From an uncultured Clostridium sp. (GTDB lineage Bacteria > Cyanobacteriota > Vampirovibrionia > Gastranaerophilales > Gastranaerophilaceae), in NCBI GenBank assembly GCA_958449715.1, contig CAUDIU010000074.1, positions 1 through 8,656 on the forward strand: a DNA stretch of 8,656 bases. Direction: 5' to 3'. This document shows, piece by piece, positions 1 through 7,300 of the stretch. The position numbers and the translations under genes are program-made. Positions within the stretch are counted from its first letter, which is position 1, and every line of letters starts with the position of its first letter. The notes beneath the pieces are model-generated. The model was not told the DNA's origin. It did no database searches and worked only from the letters and a program-made list of their open reading frames with translations.

Positions 1-1
1 T

Positions 2-649
2 GCTTTAGGTTATGAAACAACTCACTCTATTGGAGTTGATGAAATGGCTGTATTTACTGGAGCAGTAGCAAGAGGTGTTAGTCACGCAATGGTTGTAACA
101 GATATGCCTTTTTTAAGTTATCATTGTGATATTTCTGCAGCAGTAGCAAATTGTGGAAAAATGATAAAATTAGGTGCAAATGCTGTTAAAATTGAAGGTT
201 ATAGTGATTATATATTGAGTGTAATAAAAAGACTTGTAGAATCTGGAATTCCTGTTATGGGGCATCTGGGATTTACTCCTCAATTTTTAAATACTTTAGG
301 TGGATATAAAATTCAAGGAAAAACTCAAGAAGCTGCTGAAGAGATTTTAAAGCAAGCAAAAGAATTGGAGAAAGCGGGAGTGTTTTCAATTGTGTTAGAA
401 ATGGTTCCGCAAGAAAGTGCTAAATATATTACAGAAAATTTATCTGTTCCTACTATATCCTGTGGAGCAGGAAAATATTGTGATGCGCAAGTTCTTGTAT
501 CTGATGATGTGTTCGGTAAATTTTCTGATTTTAAACCTAAATTTGCAAGAAAATATGCTGATATGAAATCATTAATCTTGGATTGTGCTAAAAAGTTTGA
601 TGAAGATGTGAAAAATGGGAATTTCCCCTCAGAAGATGAAATTTTTTAA
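2..649 (+). CDS. panB: 3-methyl-2-oxobutanoate hydroxymethyltransferase (ketopantoate hydroxymethyltransferase), 5' truncated by the window edge
   Basis: This enzyme transfers a hydroxymethyl group from 5,10-methylenetetrahydrofolate to alpha-ketoisovalerate, giving ketopantoate, the first committed step of pantothenate synthesis in the cytoplasm. The frame is open from base 2, and 215 residues are visible against about 264 in E. coli PanB, so roughly the first 50-55 residues lie upstream of the window. The ATG at 44 is internal, because recognisable PanB sequence (GYETTHSIGVDEM) precedes it. Seen directly: VTDMPF, carrying the second metal-binding Asp (codon 101-103); VKIEG, with the active-site Lys and Glu (codons 188-190 and 194-196); GHLGFTPQ; GGYKIQG; the LEMVP catalytic Glu (codon 398-400); and a CGAG loop. 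The first metal Asp (the GDS motif) is outside the window. The C-terminus looks complete. panC follows after 53 bases, so the two are probably co-transcribed. The identification is secure. Confidence 0.96.
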   Translation, partial: ALGYETTHSIGVDEMAVFTGAVARGVSHAMVVTDMPFLSYHCDISAAVANCGKMIKLGANAVKIEGYSDYILSVIKRLVESGIPVMGHLGFTPQFLNTLGGYKIQGKTQEAAEEILKQAKELEKAGVFSIVLEMVPQESAKYITENLSVPTISCGAGKYCDAQVLVSDDVFGKFSDFKPKFARKYADMKSLILDCAKKFDEDVKNGNFPSEDEIF

Positions 650-660
650 GTAATTTTTTG

Positions 661-669
661 TGCTATAAT
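661..669 (+). promoter_or_regulatory. Possible extended -10 promoter element in the panB-panC gap
   Basis: TGCTATAAT is a perfect extended -10 (TGnTATAAT) lying 33 bases before the panC ATG. No convincing -35 is present at the right distance, which extended -10 promoters can tolerate. It could give panC and the downstream gene extra transcription independent of panB. In an AT-rich genome such a match can arise by chance. Confidence 0.35.
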
Positions 670-690
670 TTTTTCGAAAAAGATAGAAAA

Positions 691-695
691 GAGAG
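691..695 (+). promoter_or_regulatory. Ribosome binding site fixing the panC start
   Basis: GAGAG lies 7 bases before the ATG at 703. It is a modest Shine-Dalgarno match, but it is the only one placed well for any start in this frame. It supports ATG 703 over the in-frame TTG at 658, which has no SD and overlaps the promoter-like element. Confidence 0.6.
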
Positions 696-702
696 TGATA
701 TT

Positions 703-1557
703 ATGTTAGTTCATACAATAGCTGAAGTAAGAGAACAAGTAAAACAGTGGAAAAAAGAAGGTTTGACAGTTGGTTTAGTGCCTACAATGGGTGCTCTGCA
801 TAACGGTCATTTAAGTTTAATTAAAAAAAGCGTATCTAAATGTGATAAAACAGTAGTTTCTGTTTTTGTAAATCCTATTCAGTTTTGTCCAGGTGAAGAT
901 TTAGATAAATATCCAAGAACATTAGATGCTGATGAAAAGTTATGTACAGATGCTGGTGTTGATATCGTATTTGCGCCATCTCCAAAGGAAATGTATGGGG
1001 AAGGGCATATTATGTCAAATGATTTTTTAACTTATGTTATTCCTCCATTTTTCTATGTGAACAAATTATGTGGAAAATCTCGAGTTGGACATTTTGATGG
1101 AGTATGTACTGTAGTAAATAAATTGTTTAATATTGTTCAGCCTGATTTTGCTTTCTTTGGAGAAAAGGATAGACAACAATTAATAATTTTGAAAAAAATG
1201 GTTAAAGATTTAAATATCCCTGTTGAAATTATTCCTTGTCCAATAGTTAGAGAAGAAAGTGGATTAGCATTATCTTCTCGCAATAAATACTTGTCAGAAG
1301 AAGATAAAGTAAATGCATTAGCCTTGAGTAAAATTTTATTCAATATAAAAGCATGTTATAATAAAGGTATAACTGATGTTAAAGCATTAACTGAAACTGC
1401 ATATTCTTATTTGAATGCTAATCATTCTTTAGAATATTTGGAATTTAGAGATGCTGATGATTTGGAAGAAAAAGAAGTTGCAGATGACAATACTATTGTT
1501 TTTATTGCATTAAAAATAGGTGATGTTAGATTAATTGATAATATTTCGTTAGCGTGA
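703..1557 (+). CDS. panC: Pantothenate synthetase (pantoate--beta-alanine ligase)
   Basis: PanC condenses pantoate with beta-alanine using ATP, through a pantoyl-adenylate intermediate, to make pantothenate. It belongs to the class I aminoacyl-tRNA synthetase-like nucleotidyltransferase superfamily. From ATG 703 the protein has 284 residues, matching the usual 280-285. Visible motifs are PTMGALHNGH (residues 27-36, the HIGH-type ATP site), NPIQF (57-61, whose Gln is a pantoate-binding position), EDLDKYPRTL (65-74), GHFDGVCTVV (129-138), FGEKD (152-156) and the KMSKS-equivalent LSSRN (190-194), plus the C-terminal beta-alanine-side domain ending GDVRLIDN. All catalytic motifs are intact. The frame is open upstream to a TTG at 658, but family length and the SD favour 703. 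It follows panB in the standard panBC order, and its stop lies 7 bases before the next gene's ATG, indicating one operon. Confidence 0.97.
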   Translation: MLVHTIAEVREQVKQWKKEGLTVGLVPTMGALHNGHLSLIKKSVSKCDKTVVSVFVNPIQFCPGEDLDKYPRTLDADEKLCTDAGVDIVFAPSPKEMYGEGHIMSNDFLTYVIPPFFYVNKLCGKSRVGHFDGVCTVVNKLFNIVQPDFAFFGEKDRQQLIILKKMVKDLNIPVEIIPCPIVREESGLALSSRNKYLSEEDKVNALALSKILFNIKACYNKGITDVKALTETAYSYLNANHSLEYLEFRDADDLEEKEVADDNTIVFIALKIGDVRLIDNISLA

Positions 1558-1564
1558 GGATTTT

Positions 1565-2488
1565 ATGCTTGTAATCTATAAGTTTTTATCAAAAATATTG
1601 CAGTTTATTTTAAATATATTATTTGTTATTCAGATAACATTAATGATATTAGTCTTTTTAACTGCAACATATTGGTTTCTAAACTTAATGAATATAACTG
1701 CATTTGATTTTGTCAGTCCGATTGCAGATGTTATTTCCAATTTAGTAAAAACTTTTTATCACCAAGAAGTTGAAGTAGGTGGAGTTTATATAGATGGCTC
1801 ATTGCTTCTTTTTGATTTGTTAGCTGTCATTTTTGTTTTTATAATTACAAAATCAAAATTTTATTTTCACAGAGGAATGGATTTCTTAAATGATGGCATA
1901 AAATCTTGTGAAGAACGAATTGAAGCAAGATTTAACAAGTCATTGCAAAAAGAAGTAGAAAAGAATATAAAAAAATGTAATAATGTTGCAGTTCTTATTC
2001 AATTTACAGCAAAAAACATGATGGTAGATGCCTGTTGGGGCGGAGATGCAAATGATGGTGTAAAAGAAAAAGAAGAAGAAGCTTTTAAGACATTTTATGC
2101 ATCAATAAAAAATATTACAGGGTGTAAATTTGCAAAAACCGGAGATAAGATGTTAATTTTGTTGAATGATTTCGATAAAGTTGATAATCTTCTACATTTT
2201 ATAGATCTTTCTGTTAACAGAATTAGAACCAACATGAAAAAGAAAAGATGGCTGTTAATAAGTTGTATAGCAGTAGATGTTTTTGATGATAAAACATCTT
2301 TTAAAGATGATGTATATCCATTATTGGAAAAATTACTGACTTTGAAAATCCAAAATGAAGCAGTTTGCCTGGGAAATTTTTGTATGCGTTATGAATTATA
2401 TCCAGAACCTATGTACACTCCTTTTTTGAGGGGAACATATAATTTGGCAGGCGAATGTGATGTATGGTCTTTAGTTAAGAAAAATTAA
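1565..2488 (+). CDS. Two-helix membrane protein with a degenerate class III nucleotide-cyclase-like cytoplasmic domain (function unknown)
   Basis: I do not recognise this 307-residue protein as a named family. The N-terminal third has two hydrophobic segments (about residues 10-41 and 78-96) separated by a polar loop, followed by a basic stretch; the loop plus second helix vaguely recalls YggT-type proteins. The soluble region from about 138 resembles the class III adenylate/guanylate cyclase fold: a first strand VAVLIQFTA (141-149), KTGDKMLILL (191-200) like the family's GD-containing hairpin, a strand after a basic helix (about 229-239), and a tail FLRGTYNLAGECDVW (287-301) like the G-x-x-x-L-x-G end of cyclase domains. 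The first metal-binding Asp expected in strand 1 appears to be replaced (Phe147), while the GD Asp (194) is kept, so catalysis is doubtful. Translation starts at ATG 1565 with GAGGA at 1556-1560 overlapping the panC stop, so it is probably translationally linked to panC. The cyclase relation is inference from motifs only. Confidence 0.8.
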   Translation: MLVIYKFLSKILQFILNILFVIQITLMILVFLTATYWFLNLMNITAFDFVSPIADVISNLVKTFYHQEVEVGGVYIDGSLLLFDLLAVIFVFIITKSKFYFHRGMDFLNDGIKSCEERIEARFNKSLQKEVEKNIKKCNNVAVLIQFTAKNMMVDACWGGDANDGVKEKEEEAFKTFYASIKNITGCKFAKTGDKMLILLNDFDKVDNLLHFIDLSVNRIRTNMKKKRWLLISCIAVDVFDDKTSFKDDVYPLLEKLLTLKIQNEAVCLGNFCMRYELYPEPMYTPFLRGTYNLAGECDVWSLVKKN

Positions 2489-2496
2489 CAAGGCTA

Positions 2497-2528
2497 TTGA
2501 TTTTTTTTACTGTTTCAAGTAGTATAAA
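2497..2528 (+). promoter_or_regulatory. Candidate promoter of the rplJ-rplL unit
   Basis: TATAAA at 2523-2528 could serve as a -10. TTGATT at 2497-2502 is the best -35-like hexamer, but the 20-base spacing is longer than ideal. A start near 2535 would place the leader RNA fold at the very 5' end of the transcript. The short outer helix of the leader (2530-2533 with 2615-2618) would then be cut, so the true start may be a little upstream. No terminator hairpin separates the preceding gene from this site, so read-through from the pan operon is also possible. Confidence 0.35.
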
Positions 2529-2529
2529 T

Positions 2530-2620
2530 TTACAACCGCAGACAGTTAGCGGGGAGGGTGAATAACCCGCAAGTTTATAAAACCTGTTTCCCCTTAATAT
2601 TCCAGCTAACCGAGGTAATA
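2530..2620 (+). ncRNA. Ribosomal protein L10 leader (autoregulatory mRNA structure)
   Basis: The segment shows the conserved features of the L10 leader, the mRNA site bound by the L10(L7/L12)4 complex to repress its own operon. GTTAGC (2545-2550) pairs with GCTAAC (2605-2610). It is flanked by the asymmetric internal loop typical of the kink-turn-like binding site: CCGCAGACA on the 5' side and CGAG followed by GTAA on the 3' side. A short outer helix TTAC/GTAA (2530-2533 with 2615-2618) closes it. Inside, GGGG (2551-2554) can pair with CCCC (2590-2593), and GGGT/ACCC (2556-2559 with 2565-2568) forms a small hairpin. The position directly upstream of rplJ fits. The call rests on motif recognition, not on a covariance-model search. 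Confidence 0.85.
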
Positions 2621-2656
2621 CAGTCGAAATATATAAAAATAGATTTGTTAACCTAT

Positions 2657-2704
2657 GAGATTTTGCGGTCATATATGAAAGATGCAAAATCTTTTGTATT
2701 TTTT
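2657..2704 (+). terminator. Possible transcription attenuator in the rplJ leader
   Basis: AGATTTTGC (2658-2666) and GCAAAATCT (2684-2692) form a perfect 9-bp stem around a 17-base loop, which itself contains the palindrome TCATATATGA. A T-rich tract (2692-2704, interrupted by GTA) follows at once. This is the layout of an intrinsic terminator between the L10-binding fold and the rplJ start. In Bacillus subtilis the rplJL leader is known to act by L10(L12)4-dependent attenuation, so a similar role is plausible. The stem has only three G-C pairs, so it would be a weak or conditional terminator. I could not identify a convincing antiterminator pairing by eye. Confidence 0.5.
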
Positions 2705-2733
2705 AGAAGGTCGATAAATTTAATTTGTAAAAC

Positions 2734-2740
2734 AAAGGAG
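2734..2740 (+). promoter_or_regulatory. Ribosome binding site fixing the rplJ start
   Basis: AAAGGAG ends 6 bases before the ATG at 2747. It establishes that start and excludes the long in-frame extension from GTG 2558, which would run through the structured leader RNA. Confidence 0.9.
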
Positions 2741-2746
2741 CTAAAC

Positions 2747-3268
2747 ATGGCAACAAAAGCTTTTAAATCTGAAAAAATAGATGCTATAAAAGCAAAAGCA
2801 GAAAAAGCCCAAGTAGCTATTTTAACTGAATATAAAGGTTACTCTGTAGAAGAAATTACAAATTTAAGACGCAGCATTCAAAAAGAAGGCGGCGACTACA
2901 TGGTAACAAAAAATACTTTAGCTAAAATCGCTTTTAAGGGTACTGATTTTGAAGTTCTTACAGAAGCATTAACAGGACCTGTTGCAATCGCATTTGGTTT
3001 TGAAGATCAAGTAAGTCCAGCAAAAGCAGTTGCAAAATTTATTAAAGATACTAAAAAAGGTGCAATCCTTGGTGGAGCATTAGATGGTAAATTATTATCA
3101 GCTAAAGAAGCAGAAGCATTATCAAAAATGCCTTCAAAAGAAGAACTTCTTGCAAAAATTCTTGGTTCTATCAACTCACCTGCTTCAGGTATCGTTGGAT
3201 CTATCAATGCAGTTATGTCACAACTTACAAGAACTATGGCTGCTGTTAGAGATCAAAAGACTGCATAG
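2747..3268 (+). CDS. rplJ: 50S ribosomal protein L10 (uL10)
   Basis: L10 anchors the L7/L12 dimers to the 23S rRNA GTPase-associated region, forming the base of the ribosomal stalk, and also acts as the translational or attenuation repressor of its operon. The 173-residue product is of normal length. Visible features are the N-terminal rRNA-binding domain with LTEYKGYSVEEITNLR (26-41), VTKNTLAKIA (53-62), LTGPVAIAF (75-83), the KMPSKEELLAKILG segment (127-140) and the C-terminal helix (about 145-173) that binds L7/L12 dimers. The start at ATG 2747 is set by a strong SD. rplL follows after 43 bases with its own SD, so the pair forms one operon under the L10 leader. Unusually, rplK and rplA are not upstream. 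Confidence 0.98.
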   Translation: MATKAFKSEKIDAIKAKAEKAQVAILTEYKGYSVEEITNLRRSIQKEGGDYMVTKNTLAKIAFKGTDFEVLTEALTGPVAIAFGFEDQVSPAKAVAKFIKDTKKGAILGGALDGKLLSAKEAEALSKMPSKEELLAKILGSINSPASGIVGSINAVMSQLTRTMAAVRDQKTA

Positions 3269-3311
3269 TCAAAAATTTGTACAAAACTAAAAAAATTAAA
3301 GGAGAAAAATA

Positions 3312-3686
3312 ATGAGTAACGTAGAAACTATTTTAGAATCAATTGAAAAATTAACTTTATTAGAAGCAGCTGAATTAGTAAAAGCTATGGAAGAAAAATT
3401 CGGCGTATCTGCAGCAGCTCCTGTAGCTGTAGCAGCAGCTCCTGCAGCAGCTGGTGAAGCAGCAGCTGAAGAAGCATCAGAAGTTAACGTAATTTTAGCT
3501 TCTGCTGGTGCTAACAAAATCGCTGTATTAAAAGAAGTAAGAGCTATCACAGGTCTTGGCTTAAAAGAAGCTAAAGATTTAGTTGATGGTGCTCCAAAAG
3601 CTATCAAAGAAGGTATCAAAAAAGAAGATGCTGATGCTATCAAAAAACAACTTGAAGCTGCTGGTGCAACTGTTGAAATCAAATAG
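3312..3686 (+). CDS. rplL: 50S ribosomal protein L7/L12 (bL12)
   Basis: L7/L12 forms the mobile stalk dimers that recruit and stimulate the translational GTPases (EF-Tu, EF-G, IF2, RF3). The 124-residue protein has the standard layout. Residues 1-32 form the dimerisation and L10-binding domain (LTLLEAAELVKAMEEKFGV). Residues 33-56 are an Ala/Pro/Glu-rich flexible hinge. The globular C-terminal domain (57-124) carries VILASAGANKIAVLKEVR (60-77), GLGLKEAKDLVDGAPK (81-96) and the final EAAGATVEIK. The start is clear, with AAAGGAGA (3298-3305) 6 bases before the ATG. In place of the common FDV at the start of the C-terminal domain it has VNV, a mild variation. A strong terminator follows, so rpoB-rpoC are not co-transcribed in this arrangement. 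Confidence 0.98.
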   Translation: MSNVETILESIEKLTLLEAAELVKAMEEKFGVSAAAPVAVAAAPAAAGEAAAEEASEVNVILASAGANKIAVLKEVRAITGLGLKEAKDLVDGAPKAIKEGIKKEDADAIKKQLEAAGATVEIK

Positions 3687-3707
3687 TCAATTGATTATAA
3701 ATGATTT

Positions 3708-3739
3708 AAAAAGCTCCTCTTTTATAGAGGAGCTTTTTT
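3708..3739. terminator. Bidirectional intrinsic terminator shared by rplJ-rplL and the helicase-nuclease operon
   Basis: AAGCTCCTCT (3711-3720) and AGAGGAGCTT (3726-3735) form a perfect 10-bp stem with a 5-base loop. On the plus strand it is followed by six T (3734-3739), and on the minus strand by five T (complement of 3708-3712). It lies 21 bases after the rplL stop and directly abuts the stop codon of the minus-strand nuclease gene, so it can end both converging transcripts. Confidence 0.93.
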
Positions 3740-4367
3740 AAATACATATTTTTTTATACTCACAAAAATCACATATTTTTGAGTGCTCGATTTCTTCAGA
3801 GAATTGAGCATTTGTTATTTTGTTACAAATGTCAGTTATTCTTTTTTCATATTCTTGTGCTTTTGTTGAATTAAAATTAATTATTGAATTTTGGTTATTT
3901 TTTAAATCAATATAGACAAATTTTATATTATCTCCATACATTTTTGATGCACATAAAAGATATGTTACTGTTTGGTAATCATATTCCGGATTTTTAGGAA
4001 TTGATCCGGTTTTGTAATCAAGAATGTAGTAGTTTTTGTCATCTTTCATTAGTGCATCTAATCGTCCGCCAATCCAGTAATTATCAACTTTGCAAGATAA
4101 ATTGTATTCTGAGTTTACATATGTTTTATTAAAAAATTCATTTTGTTTTAAAATTTCCCATAGTTTTAATTCTTCACTATTAAGAGCTTTTTCCATTTTA
4201 GAAATATCATCTCCGCGTAAGTAATAATTCGCAAGAGCATGGACTTTTTTACCTTTTTCAAATAAATTGCTTTTTTGTGGTACGGATATTTTTTCTATGT
4301 ATTTGAAATAGTATTTTTGCGGGCAGGCTTCAAAAGTTTTTAACATATTAGGTGAAAAACTATTCAT
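3738..4367 (-). CDS. Compact PD-(D/E)XK nuclease with predicted 4Fe-4S cluster (AddB-C-terminal/Cas4-like)
   Basis: This 209-residue protein is predicted to be the nuclease partner of the helicase encoded just upstream. It has the PDDEXK layout of the RecB/AddB/Cas4 group: SPNMLKTFEACPQKYYFKY (5-23) with Cys15, GKKVHAL (39-45) with His43, GGRLDAL (100-106) with motif-I Asp104, ILDYKTG (115-121) with Asp117 and Lys119, and Gln132 in YQTVTYLL. The C-terminus holds Cys199-x2-Cys202-x5-Cys208, the same spacing as the last three cluster cysteines of B. subtilis AddB. With Cys15 this makes four ligands bracketing the nuclease core, as in AddB, Cas4 and Dna2. The active site looks complete, so activity is expected. 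Its ATG lies inside the helicase gene's 3' end (8-base overlap), so translation is probably coupled. A Cas4 role is unlikely because there is no CRISPR array or cas gene here. Membership in the fold is firm; the DNA-repair role is inferred from context. Confidence 0.9.
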   Translation of the reverse strand: MNSFSPNMLKTFEACPQKYYFKYIEKISVPQKSNLFEKGKKVHALANYYLRGDDISKMEKALNSEELKLWEILKQNEFFNKTYVNSEYNLSCKVDNYWIGGRLDALMKDDKNYYILDYKTGSIPKNPEYDYQTVTYLLCASKMYGDNIKFVYIDLKNNQNSIINFNSTKAQEYEKRITDICNKITNAQFSEEIEHSKICDFCEYKKICI

Positions 4368-7300
4368 GGTATTCCTCCGTACAATTTAAAATTTCTGAAA
4401 AAATAAGGCTTGGTTCTTGTTCTATAATTTTTTCAAATGATTTGATTTTTCTGCTGGTTGTGAAATATAAATATTTTTTAGCTCTTGTGATTGCGACATA
4501 GAGTAATCTTAAATTTTCTGATACCAGCTCTTGTTTCATATCAAATTCTGTTTTTGCTTTGTAGTTTGGATTTAAGCGTTTTAAGTTTTCGGTAAAGTCA
4601 GAATTTTTTAATTTTATTTGTTCAAAATCAAGTGTAAGATTTTTTTCTGACATTTCAGGGATAAATACATAATCAAATTCATCTCCTTTTGATTTATGGA
4701 GTGTCATTATTTGAACTTTCCCTGCAAGAAATTCTTTATCGCTTTCATCTTCTTCCGAGAAGAATTTGAAACCGCTCAATGATGGTTTTTTAGCAAGTTC
4801 TCCTAATCTTTCAATAAGAGTTGAAAAATTTTTGTAATTTAAACTCAAACGTTTTATTAAAGTTGAAATCAAATATACATTAGATTTTTCAATTTCTGAT
4901 GTAAAGTAATGCAGTCCTATTTTAATAGCAAGTTCTTCAGGTGCAAGATGGGGAAATGAAAGCCAGTAGGTTAAATCCCAATAAAATTGCCCGAGATGAA
5001 TATTGTCTATGTAATCAGGATTTATTTGGATAAAAGGATTTTCATATTTTCTTATTTCAAGTCCTAGTCTTTGTTTATAGAACCCCATTTCTGCAAGAAT
5101 TTCGTAGTTATCAGCTATTACATTATTATCAAATGGGTGAAGTATCATTTGCATTATTGCAAAGATTGTTCTGAATATTGATTTTTGTTCAAGACTTTCA
5201 CTTCTTGTTATACTTTTTAATCCGCTGTTATTAATGAAATTTATCCATTGAGCTACTTGATAATTACTTCTTAAAAGAATACCTATTGTACATTTAGGGT
5301 CTTTTTTTAATGCCGATTTGATTTCTCTTAAGATATAGTTTCTTTCTTCTAATGGTTTTTCAAATATAGTTGCGTGTAGAGCATTTTCAGAAATTGGATT
5401 TCTTCCTTCTACAGGTTGCATAAAGATCTCAAAGAATGCATTTTTTGTTTCGTTTTGAGTGTCTGCCCATTTAACTAAATTATTAGCGAGTGTCCATACA
5501 TCTTTTGTGCAGCGTTGAGAACAATTCATACTAACATTATTACTGTTTTGTATAAATTTTCTGAAACCTTCTACATCTGCATTTGAAAAAGTTGTTGTAA
5601 TTGCTTGGTTTATGTCACCGCATCTAATTAAATTTTTATGTTTTGCACTTAAAAGATTAATAAGTTTTTGTTGAATTGAAGATGAATCTTGAGCTTCGTC
5701 TTCAATAATATATTCACAGATTTTTTGGTAATATTCTCTAATATCAGCGTTATCTTCCAGAAGTTTTACTGATGATATCAGCATATCATCATAGTCGATT
5801 AAGTTTGCTTCTTTTAAAATTCTTTGGTATTCATCAAAAAATATTTTAAACTTTTCAAGTTTTTTATCCATTGAATTGTTAAATTCACAGCAGCCGATTT
5901 TGAATACGGAAATTCCTCTATCAAATTCATCTGTTTCTGTTTTTTTTAGTTTTAATTTTGTTGAAATTTCTCTTATAATTCGTGATCTTTGGGTATCATC
6001 ACAAATTTCAAAATCTGAGGATAGTCCGAGTCTTTCAAAGTTCCCGTTTTCTTTTAATATTCTTAATGCAAGGCCATGAATTGTGCTGATATTTGGAAGT
6101 TGTGAAGAATTCTGTCTGATATTTTTAATTCTGTCTCTGAAATTTCTTGCCGCACTTTCCATATATGTCATAACGAAAATGTTTTCAGGATTAACACCTT
6201 TATCAAGCAGTTTAATTATAAGGGCAAGTAAAATTGTAGTTTTTCCTGCTCCTGGGACTGCTGATATTGCCATTTTCCCGTTTTCATAATCAAGTACTGG
6301 TTTTTGATCGTCTCTAGGAATTATTGTGAAAGTTTTTTTAGTTTGTTCTTCTTCTTTTAATGTTTGTTCTTGTATTTTGATGTATTCTTCTATTCCACCA
6401 AAATTTTCTATACCGTTTCCGTCAAACAAACTTGAATATGTGAAGATATGTTCTGTTGCACATAGGGTTAGTTTTCTTAAAATTCTTGCAGTTTTTTCTT
6501 TTGATAATTCAATGTTGTCATCAATTGTGAATTCATCTTTTGCCCAGCCTCTTTGGAATACCCAAGCATTGTATAAAGGACCTGTATCACTTTTTATCCA
6601 TTCATCACTTGAAATATCAAGCCATAATTGATATTTTGTTTTGATTTGATTGTCTATGATTTTTTGAGGGGTTGAAATTATAAGATCATTTGCAGAAATT
6701 TCTAGTGTAGAATATGGATTTTCTGCAATTATTGAATTTTCGATTTGATTGATAATTTCATTTTGTCTGTTTGAAAAATCTTTCCCGAATATATTTTCAA
6801 AATCTTGCAGTTGTTTTATAAAGAAATTGAATTTATTTAATTCAATAGGTTTTATATTTTGTAATTGTGCAAGTTCAAAATAAATATCGTAAACTTTTTC
6901 TGATAATTTTGCATTATTGTTTTCAGTTAAATTTTTGATAATTTCAAGAAATTTTTTGTATTTGTTTGTGTATTCTTCTAAGTTAAATTCATGTTCAATT
7001 AATATCCCGTTATTTTCAAAGTTTTCAAGAATATCTTTGCAATATTTGACAGGTATTCCTAAAAATTCAGAAAGGACTACACGCAAATCAAATTCACTTA
7101 GTTTAATCCCATTCACTATTTTTAAAATAGTAAGTACGGATTTTACAAGTCGATTTTGTATAAGTTTTTCACTCCCAGATAGGAACATTAGATTTGTATG
7201 AATATTTTCTTTTAGAGAAAATTTCAACATATCATCAATTACAGGAGTGATTATAGCAATTTCAGATGGAAGAACATTTTTGCTAAAGAGCTCTTTAATA

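Noticed and set aside
658..702. Upstream TTG start for panC, adding 15 residues
   Set aside because: It has no SD and overlaps the extended -10 element, and the extra residues do not resemble PanC N-termini.
2558..2746. In-frame upstream extension of rplJ from a GTG codon, adding 63 residues
   Set aside because: It runs through the structured L10 leader and the attenuator-like hairpin, encodes non-L10 sequence, and the ATG at 2747 has a strong SD and gives the normal L10 length.
3296..3682. 128-residue alanine/serine-rich open frame on the strand opposite rplL
   Set aside because: It is the mirror of the alanine-rich L7/L12 gene, with no family resemblance and no SD of its own.
3738..4367. 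Cas4 of a CRISPR adaptation module
   Set aside because: Similarity in size and cysteine layout is real, but there are no repeats, Cas1 or Cas2 in the window, and the partner is a helicase of the AddAB/UvrD type.
5876..7201. Several open frames of 67-101 residues on the plus strand inside the helicase gene
   Set aside because: They are serine/phenylalanine-rich shadows of an AT-rich minus-strand gene, with no recognisable domains or supporting initiation signals.
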